From contig CAMAYM010000011.1 of NCBI GenBank assembly GCA_945862495.1, positions 1 to 41,675 of the forward strand: 41,675 nucleotides of DNA. Direction: 5' to 3'. This document shows, piece by piece, positions 30,523 through 39,690 of the stretch. Positions within the stretch are counted from its first letter, which is position 1, and each line of letters opens with the position of its first letter. The notes under the pieces were generated by a model. The model searched no databases, was not told where the DNA came from, and saw only the letters and a program-made list of their open reading frames with translations. A program made the translations under genes and the position numbers. The DNA is from Bordetella parapertussis. GTDB lineage: Bacteria; Pseudomonadota; Gammaproteobacteria; Burkholderiales; Burkholderiaceae_B.

Positions 30523-31443
30523 CTAGCTTTCAATCCAATACCGCATCGGGTGCTCTGGAAGACTTTCACAAACCGTGAGGGCTTGTATTGGACTCGCAGG
30601 ACAATCTACACCCACACTCGCAGTATCAGAAAAATCTATACATATTTTAGCGAGCATTTCCTGATTAGCCACTTCGGCCTGCTGAACGCTCTGAAATCCA
30701 ATAAAAAAACAGGATCCAGACCCGGTCATTCGCGCTTTATAACCCGCTTTTTCAAGCCAATCGAGCGTCTGACGGACAACCGGGAAGTGGTTTAAAACCA
30801 CTGGTTGCAGATCGTTATGACCAAACCCCAAACGAGTGATCGCCTGACGTCCAGAAAAGTCCATTATTTTGACTGTTTCGGTGTCTCTTGTCAAATCAGG
30901 AGCTTGAAAAATGCCTTGAGTCGGCACGGTTTGGGCGGGTTGGATCACCACAAAAGCCTGCGGGGGCAGATCCACCGGAGTCAACTGTTCTCCAACGCCC
31001 TCGGCAAACGCATTCTCCCCGAAGATAAATACAGGCACGTCTGCGCCCAACTGCAGCCCAAGACACATCAGCTCCGCTCGGCTCAAGCCAGTTTTCCAAA
31101 GCCGATTGAGTGCAATTAGTACAGTCGCCGCATCGCTGGAACCTCCACCGAGACCCGCTCCAGAGGGGATGCGTTTGCGCACATGAAGCTGCGCGCCTTG
31201 TTTGGTGCCTGTGGACTGTTGTAGCAACCGTGCCGCGCGCACCACAAGATCCTCGTCGTGTGGGACGCCCGTCATGTCGGTTTCCCGACAAATCTGGCCG
31301 TCCTCACGCGTATCAATATCCAAGGAATCTGCAAGACTGATGAACTGAAAAACAGTCTGTAATAAATGGTATCCGTCCGCACGCCTACCCACCACGTGCA
31401 AAAACAGGTTGAGCTTGGCGGGAGCGATCAGGTCATAGAGCAT
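30523..31443 (-). CDS. ispE: 4-diphosphocytidyl-2-C-methyl-D-erythritol kinase
   Basis: A GHMP kinase of the MEP isoprenoid pathway that phosphorylates CDP-ME. The 306 residues show the N-terminal APAKLNLFLHVVGRRADGYH (7-26), including the substrate-binding Lys and Asp. RIPSGAGLGGGSSDAATVL (about 94-112) is the ATP-binding GHMP motif, and MTGSGSCFF (about 241) is the third motif. It follows lolB by 25 nt and runs straight into tRNA-Gln. The TPR-lolB-ispE-tRNA-prs order is typical of the Burkholderiales. Confidence 0.96.
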   Translation of the reverse strand: MLYDLIAPAKLNLFLHVVGRRADGYHLLQTVFQFISLADSLDIDTREDGQICRETDMTGVPHDEDLVVRAARLLQQSTGTKQGAQLHVRKRIPSGAGLGGGSSDAATVLIALNRLWKTGLSRAELMCLGLQLGADVPVFIFGENAFAEGVGEQLTPVDLPPQAFVVIQPAQTVPTQGIFQAPDLTRDTETVKIMDFSGRQAITRLGFGHNDLQPVVLNHFPVVRQTLDWLEKAGYKARMTGSGSCFFIGFQSVQQAEVANQEMLAKICIDFSDTASVGVDCPASPIQALTVCESLPEHPMRYWIES

Positions 31444-31468
31444 GGTTATCCGTCACAGGCAGACAGAC

Positions 31469-32047
31469 TCAGGGAGTGTCCACGATCAAGCGGATCACAA
31501 TTTGCTGGCTCGCCTCAGTACGCGACAACACCAACAGGCGGGGGCCTTGCGTATCAAATCGGGTCAATTCCACCATCCACCCATTTTGCTCAAAGGCAAC
31601 AATACGGCCCTGATCATCTCTCTTTACCTGCTGCATCGCAGGCAGAGCGCGCAAAGGCGCCCTCAACCACTGACGCAGGTCTCGTACCGGAACGCGCTGT
31701 CCGATGGCTTTCTGCACCAATCCGTCTGGGTCGGTCGCGCGCAAAACTTCGCCATTGGGCTGGGTGAGCGTTGCCTGATTTGGCTCGACGCTGACACGCG
31801 CCAAAATATTTCCAAAGGGGTTGCTTAAGTCTAGTGTTAAGCGCCCGTCGACATCACGCCAGGCGAATCCACCTTGAACGGCCTCAGACGCTTGATTCGA
31901 TGCTTCGGCTCGCAAAGCAAAACGACCGTTCCGCACAAACTCGCTCCCCACCACCTGCTCAGAGGTCGCTGGGGTTTGGGTCGCACAGCCAACCAGTGTA
32001 AGCAAAAGCACGCTTAACAGTCCACCAAAAAATAATGAACGGCTCAA
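31469..32047 (-). CDS. lolB: Outer-membrane lipoprotein insertion factor LolB
   Basis: An outer-membrane lipoprotein that accepts lipoproteins from periplasmic LolA and inserts them. The 192 residues begin with a lipoprotein signal ending in the lipobox LVGC (Cys about 21). A family-typical FVRNGRFALRAE strand follows, then GGFAWRDVDGRLTLDLSNPFG. The rest fits the half-barrel LolB fold. It overlaps the TPR gene by 4 nt (ATGA) and precedes ispE, as in most proteobacteria where lolB-ispE are neighbours. Confidence 0.9.
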   Translation of the reverse strand: MSRSLFFGGLLSVLLLTLVGCATQTPATSEQVVGSEFVRNGRFALRAEASNQASEAVQGGFAWRDVDGRLTLDLSNPFGNILARVSVEPNQATLTQPNGEVLRATDPDGLVQKAIGQRVPVRDLRQWLRAPLRALPAMQQVKRDDQGRIVAFEQNGWMVELTRFDTQGPRLLVLSRTEASQQIVIRLIVDTP

Positions 32048-33882
32048 GGCTTCACTCCGAAGCGCTTCAAAGTTTCTAGCAAGGTTGTGTTGGAAGGATC
32101 CTTAGTCACCCCTTCTTGCCACACTTTACGTGCCTCATTCTGCTGCCCCATTTTCCAGAGGGCTTCGCCCAGATGGGCGGAGATTTCCGCATCCGGACGC
32201 TTTTCGTAAGCACGTTGCAAGTACTCAACGGCTTCTTTGTACTGCCCCATTCGAAATTTAACCCACCCCATGCTGTCTAGGATGAAAGGATCTTGCGGAG
32301 ATATTTCTAGGGCCCTCGTAATCAGAGCTAAGGCTTCAGGTAGGCGCCGATTACGATCCGCGAGTGAATAGCCCAAGGCATTGTGTGCATGTGCGTGACC
32401 TGGATCTAGCACCATCACCTGTCGCAATAGCCTTTCAGCTTCGCGAAGCTGGTCGGCACGCTCGTGCAACATCGCAAGCTCATATTTAACATTGACCGTA
32501 TCCGGCATCCGCTGATCAAGCGCCTGCATCCGCTTAATAGCTTCTGAGAGTTGGTTGGCATCGCGCAAAATCTGGGCACCTGCTGAGGCGCCCATCATGA
32601 GCTCTTCATCGGTTTGCGCATTTGCCGAGTCAATGAGCGCAAGCGCTTCGTCAACACGCTTTTGTTTGGCGCGAATAATGGCCTGCCGAATGCGCGAGGT
32701 GTAGCGCATCGAGGGATCGTCAATTTTGGCGAGCAAACTCACAGCCTCATCGAGCTGCCCTTGCTCCTCAGCGATTTTAGACATGAGCTGATAGGCTTCA
32801 GCCAAAGCGGCCGGAGCGTCTGTCGCGCCGGCGGCCGCAGAGGCCTTCAGACGTTGCGCCTGAACCGCGACATACTGGTCAAGAAAGCCACGTGCCTGTT
32901 CAAGCCGCTTGGCACGGTAGGACACTTGGGCCTGCATAAACAGCAAGTCAAAGTCTTCGGGTGCGCGCGTAGCCATCGACTTAAGCTCTGCCATCGCCGC
33001 ATCAAACTGACCACGGTCAGCAAGGTGGCTCGCCAAAATGACACGCAAGCGGCGCGCATTCGGTTGCAAGGCTGCAAATTCTTTTGCATCGCGCAGCGCG
33101 CGCTCCGGATCGACGTTCAGGCCATACTCAAACACACGCATTGCCGCATCTTCGGAACGAGGTGCAGCAGCAAGCGCCAAACGAGACTCTTCGAGGGCAC
33201 GCGGGTAATCGCCTGCTGCGCGTGCCATGTCGGCCAACGCCATATGCCCCGCCGCCAAGTTGCGCGCCTTGCTATCACCTATTGCTGTACTCAGAATCCT
33301 CAATGCTGCTTGCTTATCGGGCATTCTGCTCAGCACCGCAAAAGCCTGTCCAATGGCAGCAGACTTATCGGTGGCCGCATCGATTTGTTTACGAAGCGCT
33401 GCCGCTAAGCCACTGGTTTGGCCAGCAGCTGCAGCGAGAGCCATCTCAGTGGAAGACGCCTCTGGATCATCTGGCATGAGACGCAACCAAACTCTTGAAG
33501 CATCTAGGGCACCAGGCAAATTGCCGCCAGCAAGGTAAAACTCGAGGGCGCGACGAGCCAAACGATAGTCGCCCAACTCTCGACTCAACTCCAACATGGT
33601 CTTGCCGGCGGGCAAAAAAGTACCGCGCTGTGCAGAAATCTCAGAAGCCAGAATGCGAAAAAGAATCGTTGAGGTCAGCGTGACCTCGGGAAGCTGACCT
33701 GCGCGCAGACGAATGATTTGAGACTCAGGCTGCCTGGGCTTGATTTGAAGCGGAGGACTTTGTCCAAACCCTTTTGAGGGGCTGGACTGCGCAGACGCAC
33801 CGAGCACCCACAACAAAGAAACACCCCCGATTAAGGTGGCGGCAGAAACTTTAGAGAGAATGGATTTGAACAGCAACTTCAC
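32044..33882 (-). CDS. Exported tetratricopeptide-repeat protein
   Basis: A 612-residue protein with a Sec signal (MKLLFKSILSK, hydrophobic core, cleavage after GASAQ) and repeated TPR helices across most of the chain. The clearest repeats lie near residues 450-590: AHAHNALGYSLADRNRRLPEA, PFILDSMGWVKFRMGQYKEA, and AHLGEALWKMGQQNEARKVW. TPR scaffolds mediate protein contacts; this one would work in the periplasm or at the outer membrane. Its coupling to lolB suggests a role connected with outer-membrane assembly, but the exact partner is unknown. The same gene pair is seen in related genera. Confidence 0.88.
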   Translation of the reverse strand: MKLLFKSILSKVSAATLIGGVSLLWVLGASAQSSPSKGFGQSPPLQIKPRQPESQIIRLRAGQLPEVTLTSTILFRILASEISAQRGTFLPAGKTMLELSRELGDYRLARRALEFYLAGGNLPGALDASRVWLRLMPDDPEASSTEMALAAAAGQTSGLAAALRKQIDAATDKSAAIGQAFAVLSRMPDKQAALRILSTAIGDSKARNLAAGHMALADMARAAGDYPRALEESRLALAAAPRSEDAAMRVFEYGLNVDPERALRDAKEFAALQPNARRLRVILASHLADRGQFDAAMAELKSMATRAPEDFDLLFMQAQVSYRAKRLEQARGFLDQYVAVQAQRLKASAAAGATDAPAALAEAYQLMSKIAEEQGQLDEAVSLLAKIDDPSMRYTSRIRQAIIRAKQKRVDEALALIDSANAQTDEELMMGASAGAQILRDANQLSEAIKRMQALDQRMPDTVNVKYELAMLHERADQLREAERLLRQVMVLDPGHAHAHNALGYSLADRNRRLPEALALITRALEISPQDPFILDSMGWVKFRMGQYKEAVEYLQRAYEKRPDAEISAHLGEALWKMGQQNEARKVWQEGVTKDPSNTTLLETLKRFGVKP

Positions 33883-33943
33883 TCGACCCGCCTAGTTGAT
33901 GGCACAATCTACAAAACCAGTGAACGGATGTTAGCACTCAGCC

Positions 33944-34771
33944 ATGCCAGAACTACCAGAAGTCGAGACAACTCGCCGGGGAATTGACGCCGTTGCAACA
34001 GGTTACACGCTCAGAAAGCTGATCGTGCACGAATCTCGTATGCGTTGGCCCATCCCCGCGGATATGCCAAATTTGGTTGCAAATGAGGTTGTACGGGCCT
34101 GTAAACGGCGCGGCAAATACCTCTTAATCGAGTTTGACAGCGGCACCCAACTCATCCACTTGGGCATGTCAGGCTCCTTGCGCAGCGTTCTAAATGGCGA
34201 ACTTCTGAGAAAACACGATCATGTGGAATGGCAGTTTGACCATGTCACCCTGCGCCTACATGACCCGCGTCGATTTGGCTCTGTTTTATGGCACCCAAAA
34301 GCGCTTGGGCCTGTCGAGAACCATCCCTTGCTAAGCAAATTGGGAATTGAGCCCTTTGATCCGAAGTTCGACGCTAACTGGCTCAAAAAAGGATTGGCAG
34401 GCCGCAAGGTCTCAATCAAACAAGCTCTTTTAGCCGGAGACGTTGTTGTAGGCGCGGGCAATATCTATGCCTCTGAAAGTTTATTTCGTGCCCGCATCCA
34501 TCCCAAAACCCAAGCCACCAGAGTGTCACTCGCGCGCTGCGAACGCCTCGCCGAGTCTCTCAAGCAAACGCTGGCGGACGCCTTGGAATCAGGCGGCAGC
34601 ACGTTGCGTGACTATGTCAACGCAACGGGTGAAGCCGGGGCTTATTTCACTCTGCACGCAGCCGTTTATGAAAAAGAGGGAGAGCCCTGCAAGGTCTGTG
34701 CGACCCCCATCAAACGCATTGTTCAAGGTCAGCGTGCGACGTACTTTTGTCCCAGCTGCCAAAAAATTTAG
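33944..34771 (+). CDS. mutM: Formamidopyrimidine-DNA glycosylase
   Basis: A base-excision repair enzyme that removes 8-oxoguanine and FaPy and nicks the AP site. The 275 residues have the catalytic N-terminus PELPEVETTRRG (Pro1 nucleophile after Met removal, Glu2), the conserved Lys in RRGKYLLIEF (about 55-64), VGAGNIYASESLFRARIHP (about 168-186, helix-two-turn-helix), and a C-terminal zinc finger with four Cys (CKVC...CPSC). It is complete and divergent from the TPR gene across 61 bp. Confidence 0.97.
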   Translation: MPELPEVETTRRGIDAVATGYTLRKLIVHESRMRWPIPADMPNLVANEVVRACKRRGKYLLIEFDSGTQLIHLGMSGSLRSVLNGELLRKHDHVEWQFDHVTLRLHDPRRFGSVLWHPKALGPVENHPLLSKLGIEPFDPKFDANWLKKGLAGRKVSIKQALLAGDVVVGAGNIYASESLFRARIHPKTQATRVSLARCERLAESLKQTLADALESGGSTLRDYVNATGEAGAYFTLHAAVYEKEGEPCKVCATPIKRIVQGQRATYFCPSCQKI

Positions 34772-34813
34772 CACCCAGCTGCGGTACGTGGCGTGGTCAA
34801 TCCAAACCGAGAT

Positions 34814-36229
34814 TTACAGCTGCAGCACCTTCCCAGGGTTCATCAGACCCTCTGGATCGAGCGCCTGTTTGATTTGTTTCATGAGCTGCAACTCAAGCGG
34901 ACTCTTGTAGCGCGTGAGCTCGTCACGCTTGAGCTGACCGACACCGTGTTCTGCACTAATTGAACCCGCATGCGCATGCACACTATCGTGGACTAACCGA
35001 TATACGTCGTACTGGGTCGCGAGCAGCTCCTGCTCGGTCTGATTGGGCGCGCGCGCAACGTTGTAATGCAAATTGCCATCGCCCAGATGACCAAACACAA
35101 TATGCTGAATCCCTGGAAACTTGGCTTGCAGCGCTGCATTGGTCGTTTTGACAAAGGTCCCGATCAGAGAAATCGGAATCGAAACATCGTGCTTGATACT
35201 TTTGCCAAGCTCCGCCTCGGCAAGGGGAATGCTTTCCCTCAGGTGCCAGATCGCTTTACTCTGTGCGATATTTTCAGCAATGGCAGCATCCATCACTAGG
35301 CCGTCCTCAATCGCAGCGCCCAATACCGCCTCGAAACGCGCTTGTGCATGTTCGGCACTTTCACTATCAGACAACTCGAGAATGGCAAACCAAGGTGCGT
35401 CTGCGGAAGGACCCTCAAAAGGCAAACGCTGCTGTGGAAAGAGGCGCACCACAGCCTTGAGCGCCGAGCCCATCATCACCTCGAAGCCGGTCAGTGACGC
35501 ACCAAAACCTGCACGTGCGCGCGAAAGCATCGCAATGGCATCTTCGAGCGAATTAAGTGCCAGCATAGCAATCCGCTGCGCAACCGGAACAGGATAGAGC
35601 TTCATGGTGGCAGCTGTAATAATGCCTAGCGTACCTTCACTGCCAATATAGAGGTCGCGTAAATCGTAGCCAGTGTTGTCCTTGCGCAGACCACGCAAAC
35701 CGTGCCAGATATCGCCTTGGGGCGTTACCACTTCAAGGCCCAGTGCGAGTTCACGCGTATTGCCGTAACGCAACACCTGCGTGCCCCCCGCATTCGTGGA
35801 CAAGTTTCCGCCAATGGTGCAGCTGCCTTCGGCGGCAAGACTAAGCGGAAATAATCGGCCCGCTGCGCGCGCCGCTTCTTGGACGGTCTGGAGAATACAC
35901 CCTGCCTCGACGGTGATCGTGTCGTTGTCCGTGTCGATCTCTCGCACCCGATTCAGGCGCGCAAGACAGACCACGAGCGCTAAACCGGAGGTATCTGGAG
36001 TGGCCCCCCCACACATACCCGTATTACCGCCCGAGGGAACCATCGGGATTTTTTGTTCCGCGCACATTCGCACCACGGCAGCGACCTCTTCGGTATTGCC
36101 AGGCCTTACAACGGCTAAAGCCTCCCCCCGGTAACGTCCTCGCCAATCAATCAGGTAAGGCGTCATGGCCTCGCCGGTCAACACGTGTGTCGCACCCACG
36201 ATCTGCTCTAGTTGTTTCAACGCGCTCAT
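34814..36229 (-). CDS. FAD-binding oxidoreductase, GlcD/D-lactate dehydrogenase family
   Basis: A 471-residue flavoprotein of the VAO/PCMH family that oxidises a 2-hydroxy acid. The N-terminal FAD domain has VVRPGNTEEVAAVVRMCAE (about 37-55), then MVPSGGNTGMCGGATPD and SLAAEGSCTIGGNLSTNAGG, the pyrophosphate-binding loops. The C-terminal domain ends with SISAEHGVGQLKRDEL, the metal/substrate-site motif, and LDPEGLMNPGKVL. Relatives oxidise D-lactate, glycolate or D-2-hydroxyglutarate. It is a single-chain type with no GlcE/GlcF partner beside it. It is divergent from the phosphomutase gene. Confidence 0.9.
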   Translation of the reverse strand: MSALKQLEQIVGATHVLTGEAMTPYLIDWRGRYRGEALAVVRPGNTEEVAAVVRMCAEQKIPMVPSGGNTGMCGGATPDTSGLALVVCLARLNRVREIDTDNDTITVEAGCILQTVQEAARAAGRLFPLSLAAEGSCTIGGNLSTNAGGTQVLRYGNTRELALGLEVVTPQGDIWHGLRGLRKDNTGYDLRDLYIGSEGTLGIITAATMKLYPVPVAQRIAMLALNSLEDAIAMLSRARAGFGASLTGFEVMMGSALKAVVRLFPQQRLPFEGPSADAPWFAILELSDSESAEHAQARFEAVLGAAIEDGLVMDAAIAENIAQSKAIWHLRESIPLAEAELGKSIKHDVSIPISLIGTFVKTTNAALQAKFPGIQHIVFGHLGDGNLHYNVARAPNQTEQELLATQYDVYRLVHDSVHAHAGSISAEHGVGQLKRDELTRYKSPLELQLMKQIKQALDPEGLMNPGKVLQL

Positions 36230-36277
36230 TCGGCTCTCTTTAAAAGTGGTCAGTTAGGCTGATTTATTTATGTCAAA

Positions 36278-36306
36278 TTGTAGGGCAGTTCAATCGGCGA
36301 TAATAT
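36278..36306 (+). promoter_or_regulatory. Promoter of the phosphomutase-pgi unit
   Basis: TTGTAG (36278-36283), a 17-nt spacer and TAATAT (36301-36306), 36 nt before the GTG start. A GGAG ribosome site lies at 36330-36333. The rest of the 36230-36341 spacer must also hold the divergent promoter for the FAD gene; I could not place it. Confidence 0.45.
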
Positions 36307-36341
36307 GGATCTAGTCGTCTTTTGATTCTGGAGCCTTTTAC

Positions 36342-37730
36342 GTGTCTGCCCAATCTAATTTTCCCTACGCCGCCTTTAAAGCCTACGACATTCGCGGCGT
36401 GGTGCCGACCGCACTCAATGCCGATTTTGCGCGACAACTCGGGTTAGGACTGGCAGCACGTGCGCACGCCTGCGGGGTGACCACCATGGTGGTGGGACGC
36501 GATGGCAGATTGAGCAGCCCAGAATTAGCGGGCGCACTGCAACTGGGAATGCGCCAGGGCGGCATCCACACGATCGATGTCGGCGAAGTGCCCACACCAC
36601 TGGTTTATTTTGCCGCCTACACCCTCAAAACAGGTTCTGGCGTTGCGGTCACAGGCAGTCATAACCCGCCCGAGTACAACGGGTTCAAAATGATGATGGG
36701 GGGTCAGACGCTGCACGGTGACGCGATCCTCGGGTTGCGAGACGAGGTTGCCTTGGGTCCCGCCACAGCCGCCACCCAAGGCACGGCTTCGACTGTTGAC
36801 ATTTTGACACCCTACTTAGCGCGTGTGCTCGGTGACATCAAACTCAGTCGTCCGATGAAAATCGCCATTGACTGCGGTAATGGTGTAGCCGGCGCGGTGG
36901 CACCTGCTCTCTTTCGCGGCCTGGGTTGCGAAGTCACCGAGCTGTTCTGTACGGTAGACGGCACGTTCCCTAACCACCACCCTGACCCGGCCGACCCCCA
37001 CAACCTCGAGGACTTGATCCGTTGCGTACAGACGACTGACTGTGAAATTGGTTTGGCTTTTGATGGCGATGGCGACCGACTCGGCGTGGTGACAAAGTCA
37101 GGCCAAATCATCTGGCCTGACCGTCAATTGATTTTGTACGCACGCGATGTACTAAAGCGATGCCCAGGCGAAACCATTATTTATGACGTCAAGTGCAGCC
37201 GACATGTGGCCGAACAAGTCCGTGCCGCAGGAGGTATACCTTTAATGTGGCAAACAGGCCACTCCTTGATCAAAGCGAAACTGGCAGAAACCGGCGCGCC
37301 TTTAGCGGGCGAAATGAGCGGCCACGTTTTCTTTAAAGAGCGCTGGTTCGGTTTTGATGACGGTTTGTATACCGGCGCTCGCCTGCTCGAGATCCTCTCA
37401 AGAGACGCAGACCCCTCAGCCGTGCTCGAAGCCCTGCCCCAAGGCGTCTCCACCCCAGAGCTCAAGCTTGAAATGCGAGAAGGGGAGCCACACGCACTGA
37501 TTAAACGCCTTCAAGACGAAGGCGTGTTCACGGGTGCGGCAGAAATTTTTAAAATTGATGGCTTGCGCGCGGATTACACAGACGGGTTTGGCTTAGCACG
37601 CGCTTCCAACACCACACCTGTCGTCGTCTTGCGTTTCGAAGGTGACACCCCTGAGGCGCTGGAGCGCATCAAAACCGTCTTCCGTGCGCAACTGTTAGCG
37701 CTCGCCCCCACGGCGCAATTGCCGTTTTAA
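36342..37730 (+). CDS. Phosphomannomutase/phosphoglucomutase
   Basis: It interconverts hexose 1- and 6-phosphates, supplying sugar nucleotides for LPS and other glycans. The 462 residues are of the AlgC type: N-terminal FKAYDIRGVVP (about 12-22), the phosphoserine loop VAVTGSHNPPEYNGFK (about 99-114), the metal loop FDGDGDRLGVV (about 239-249), the sugar-specificity loop GEMSGHVFF, and a C-terminal RASNTTPVVVLRFE phosphate-binding loop. The start is GTG at 36342, supported by GGAG 8 nt upstream. pgi follows 43 nt later on the same strand, a sensible metabolic pairing. Confidence 0.94.
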   Translation: MSAQSNFPYAAFKAYDIRGVVPTALNADFARQLGLGLAARAHACGVTTMVVGRDGRLSSPELAGALQLGMRQGGIHTIDVGEVPTPLVYFAAYTLKTGSGVAVTGSHNPPEYNGFKMMMGGQTLHGDAILGLRDEVALGPATAATQGTASTVDILTPYLARVLGDIKLSRPMKIAIDCGNGVAGAVAPALFRGLGCEVTELFCTVDGTFPNHHPDPADPHNLEDLIRCVQTTDCEIGLAFDGDGDRLGVVTKSGQIIWPDRQLILYARDVLKRCPGETIIYDVKCSRHVAEQVRAAGGIPLMWQTGHSLIKAKLAETGAPLAGEMSGHVFFKERWFGFDDGLYTGARLLEILSRDADPSAVLEALPQGVSTPELKLEMREGEPHALIKRLQDEGVFTGAAEIFKIDGLRADYTDGFGLARASNTTPVVVLRFEGDTPEALERIKTVFRAQLLALAPTAQLPF

Positions 37731-37773
37731 CTTCACGCCTCATGCGGGCGTTTCCTTCACTACACTGAACCCT

Positions 37774-39339
37774 ATGTCCTCTCTGTCCAATAGCCCTGCC
37801 TGGAAACAGTTTTCGCAAGCCGTGCTGAGCAGCCCTTTAAAGCCTGACACGCTACGCATCATTTCAGCGGCTGACCTCTCGATCGACCTGACTACACAAC
37901 GAAGTTCTGCGACGCTCACGCAAGCATCGCGCGCGTTGCTTGCGCAGCAGGGCTTCGAGCAGTACCGTCGCGACTTGTTTGAAGGCGCCGCCATTAACTG
38001 GACTGAAAATCGCGCCGCCTGGCACACCGCACTCCGCGCGCCTGTCCCGCCCGCCCCCGTCCATGAGTCTGTGCAAACTGAGCGAACCCGCTTGGCTAAG
38101 TTTGTCGAGGAGGTCAATGCCCGCAACCAGTACCGCAACGTAGTGCATCTGGGCATTGGTGGGAGCGACTGGGGGCCGCGTCTTGCGTTCGAGTCACTTG
38201 CCGGTGCCGGCACACGGCGCAATTTGAGATTTGCCTCAAACGTGGACGCGCACGCCATTACTGCGGCGCTCGAAGGACTCGACGCGCACGACACGCTTGT
38301 GATCATTTCTTCCAAGTCGTTCACCACGACCGAATCACTAGCGAATGCGGCCTGTGCAATGGACTGGCTGCGTGCCAATGGCGTGACCTATCCGCTTGAT
38401 CATTTTGCGGCCGTCACGGCCAATCCAAAGGCCGCGCGCGACTTCGGCATTAGCGACGACCGAATTTTTCAATTTTGGGATTGGGTCGGTGGTCGCTACT
38501 CGCTTTGGTCTTCGATTGGGCTGCCCATCGCCCTCGGTCTTGGCATTGACGCACTGAATGATATGCGCGCAGGCGCCGCGGCGATGGATACGCACTTTCT
38601 GACAGCCCCTTTCGAACAAAATGCCCCCATTCAAATGGCATTGAGTGGTGTGGCAAATCGCAGCGTATTAGGCTACGGCTCTTTTGCGCTATGTCCATAC
38701 GACGCACGCCTTGGTAACCTCGTGCCTTGGTTGCAACAGCTCGAAATGGAATCTCTCGGAAAGGCCACCTTGCGTGACGGCTCTACTTTGGATGTGCCAA
38801 GTAGCCCCGTGGTATGGGGCATGCCAGGTACAGATAGTCAACACACGTTTTTTCAATGGTTGCACCAAGATGGAAAAGGTGCGCCAGTCGACTTTATTTT
38901 GTGCGCGACGCCCGATCACCGTCATACACGCCATCACAGACTACTGATTGCAAACTGCCTAGCACAACGTGCAGCCTTACTCGAAGGCAAGTCTTTCGAA
39001 CAGTCTCTCAAAGAAGTGAGCAAGACCGAAAAAGATCCTGAAAAAGCCGCCCTGCTCGCGCGACATCATGTGCACCCCGGCGGTCGTCCGTCCACGTTGA
39101 TTGTGTTGCCCAAGCTCGAAGCCCGGCAGCTCGGCGCCTTGCTCGCACTTTACGAGCACAAGGTCTTTACCGAAGGTGTGCTGTGGGGCATCAATCCCTT
39201 TGATCAGTGGGGCGTTGAATTTGGCAAACGCTTAGCGGGCGATATCGAGCGAAGACTCGACGCGTTAGGGAGCGACCCCGCTGTCAGTCCCTACGATCCG
39301 TCTACAGCGTATTGGGTGCGCAAGCTCGCAAGTAGTTAG
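37774..39339 (+). CDS. pgi: Glucose-6-phosphate isomerase
   Basis: It interconverts glucose 6-phosphate and fructose 6-phosphate in glycolysis and gluconeogenesis. The 521 residues carry HLGIGGSDWGPRLAFE (about 127-142), SKSFTTTESLANA (about 179-191), the catalytic segment LEMESLGKA (about 326), the His-bearing GTDSQHTFFQWLHQ (about 352), and the C-terminal Lys in YEHKVFTEGVLWGINPFDQWGVEFGK reduced to its conserved KV(F)xxG core. It is complete. Transcription probably continues from the phosphomutase gene. The hairpin after it is oriented for the opposite strand. Confidence 0.97.
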   Translation: MSSLSNSPAWKQFSQAVLSSPLKPDTLRIISAADLSIDLTTQRSSATLTQASRALLAQQGFEQYRRDLFEGAAINWTENRAAWHTALRAPVPPAPVHESVQTERTRLAKFVEEVNARNQYRNVVHLGIGGSDWGPRLAFESLAGAGTRRNLRFASNVDAHAITAALEGLDAHDTLVIISSKSFTTTESLANAACAMDWLRANGVTYPLDHFAAVTANPKAARDFGISDDRIFQFWDWVGGRYSLWSSIGLPIALGLGIDALNDMRAGAAAMDTHFLTAPFEQNAPIQMALSGVANRSVLGYGSFALCPYDARLGNLVPWLQQLEMESLGKATLRDGSTLDVPSSPVVWGMPGTDSQHTFFQWLHQDGKGAPVDFILCATPDHRHTRHHRLLIANCLAQRAALLEGKSFEQSLKEVSKTEKDPEKAALLARHHVHPGGRPSTLIVLPKLEARQLGALLALYEHKVFTEGVLWGINPFDQWGVEFGKRLAGDIERRLDALGSDPAVSPYDPSTAYWVRKLASS

Positions 39340-39360
39340 CGCAAAAATATTCGTTTACGC

Positions 39361-39393
39361 AAAAAAAAGCCCAAGATTTTGCAATCTTGGGCT
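39361..39393 (-). terminator. Strong intrinsic terminator (minus strand) between pgi and coq7
   Basis: AGCCCAAGATT (39368-39378) and AATCTTGGGCT (39383-39393) form an 11-bp perfect stem with a TTGC loop. On the minus strand it is followed by TTTTTTTT (39361-39368). On the plus strand no T-run follows. It ends a minus-strand transcript, either coq7 (stop 300 nt upstream) or a separate small RNA. Confidence 0.85.
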
Positions 39394-39500
39394 AAATCCA
39401 CCAAAGGAGGAGGGTGGAGGAGACAACTGTGGCAAGATCAGGAGGCTTTGAACTCAAAAGCTTCAGTGGTGGAACTAATGAAGTGCTAGGTACCCTATGG
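39361..39500 (-). ncRNA. Candidate small RNA with anti-Shine-Dalgarno loops
   Basis: The pgi-coq7 gap (39340-39690) has no open frame I trust but ends in a strong minus-strand terminator. Just before it the minus strand has three CCUCC/UCCUCC motifs (complements of 39406-39411, 39416-39421 and 39440-39445). One lies in the loop of a perfect 6-bp hairpin, TCCACC-CTCCTCCTTT-GGTGGA (39397-39418). CUCCUCC-loop hairpins plus a terminator are the usual build of trans-acting sRNAs that mask ribosome sites. The 5' end is a guess; I could not assign a convincing promoter. It could also be processed from the coq7 3' UTR. Confidence 0.45.
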
Positions 39501-39690
39501 TAAACACTAACATTTTAATTCAACACACTCGTGACTGAACTTCCATAAATAAATATTAGCTGAAAAGTTGCTGCGGTGCAAGAATATTCAACAGCCCTTA
39601 TAAAAAATAAGCGATTTTTTATATTTGATGCGCCGCAACAACAGTGTGTTGTCCAAAAAACATTTCAGTTGTACCGCGGCGTCGCTATCA

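Noticed and set aside
32614..33408. 264-codon plus-strand frame
   Set aside because: It is antisense to the TPR gene, whose signal peptide and repeats are convincing; the frame is a by-product of its codon use.
39397..39445. Plus-strand run of GGAGG motifs as ribosome sites of a small gene
   Set aside because: No start codon with a useful frame follows, and the terminator polarity points to minus-strand transcription.
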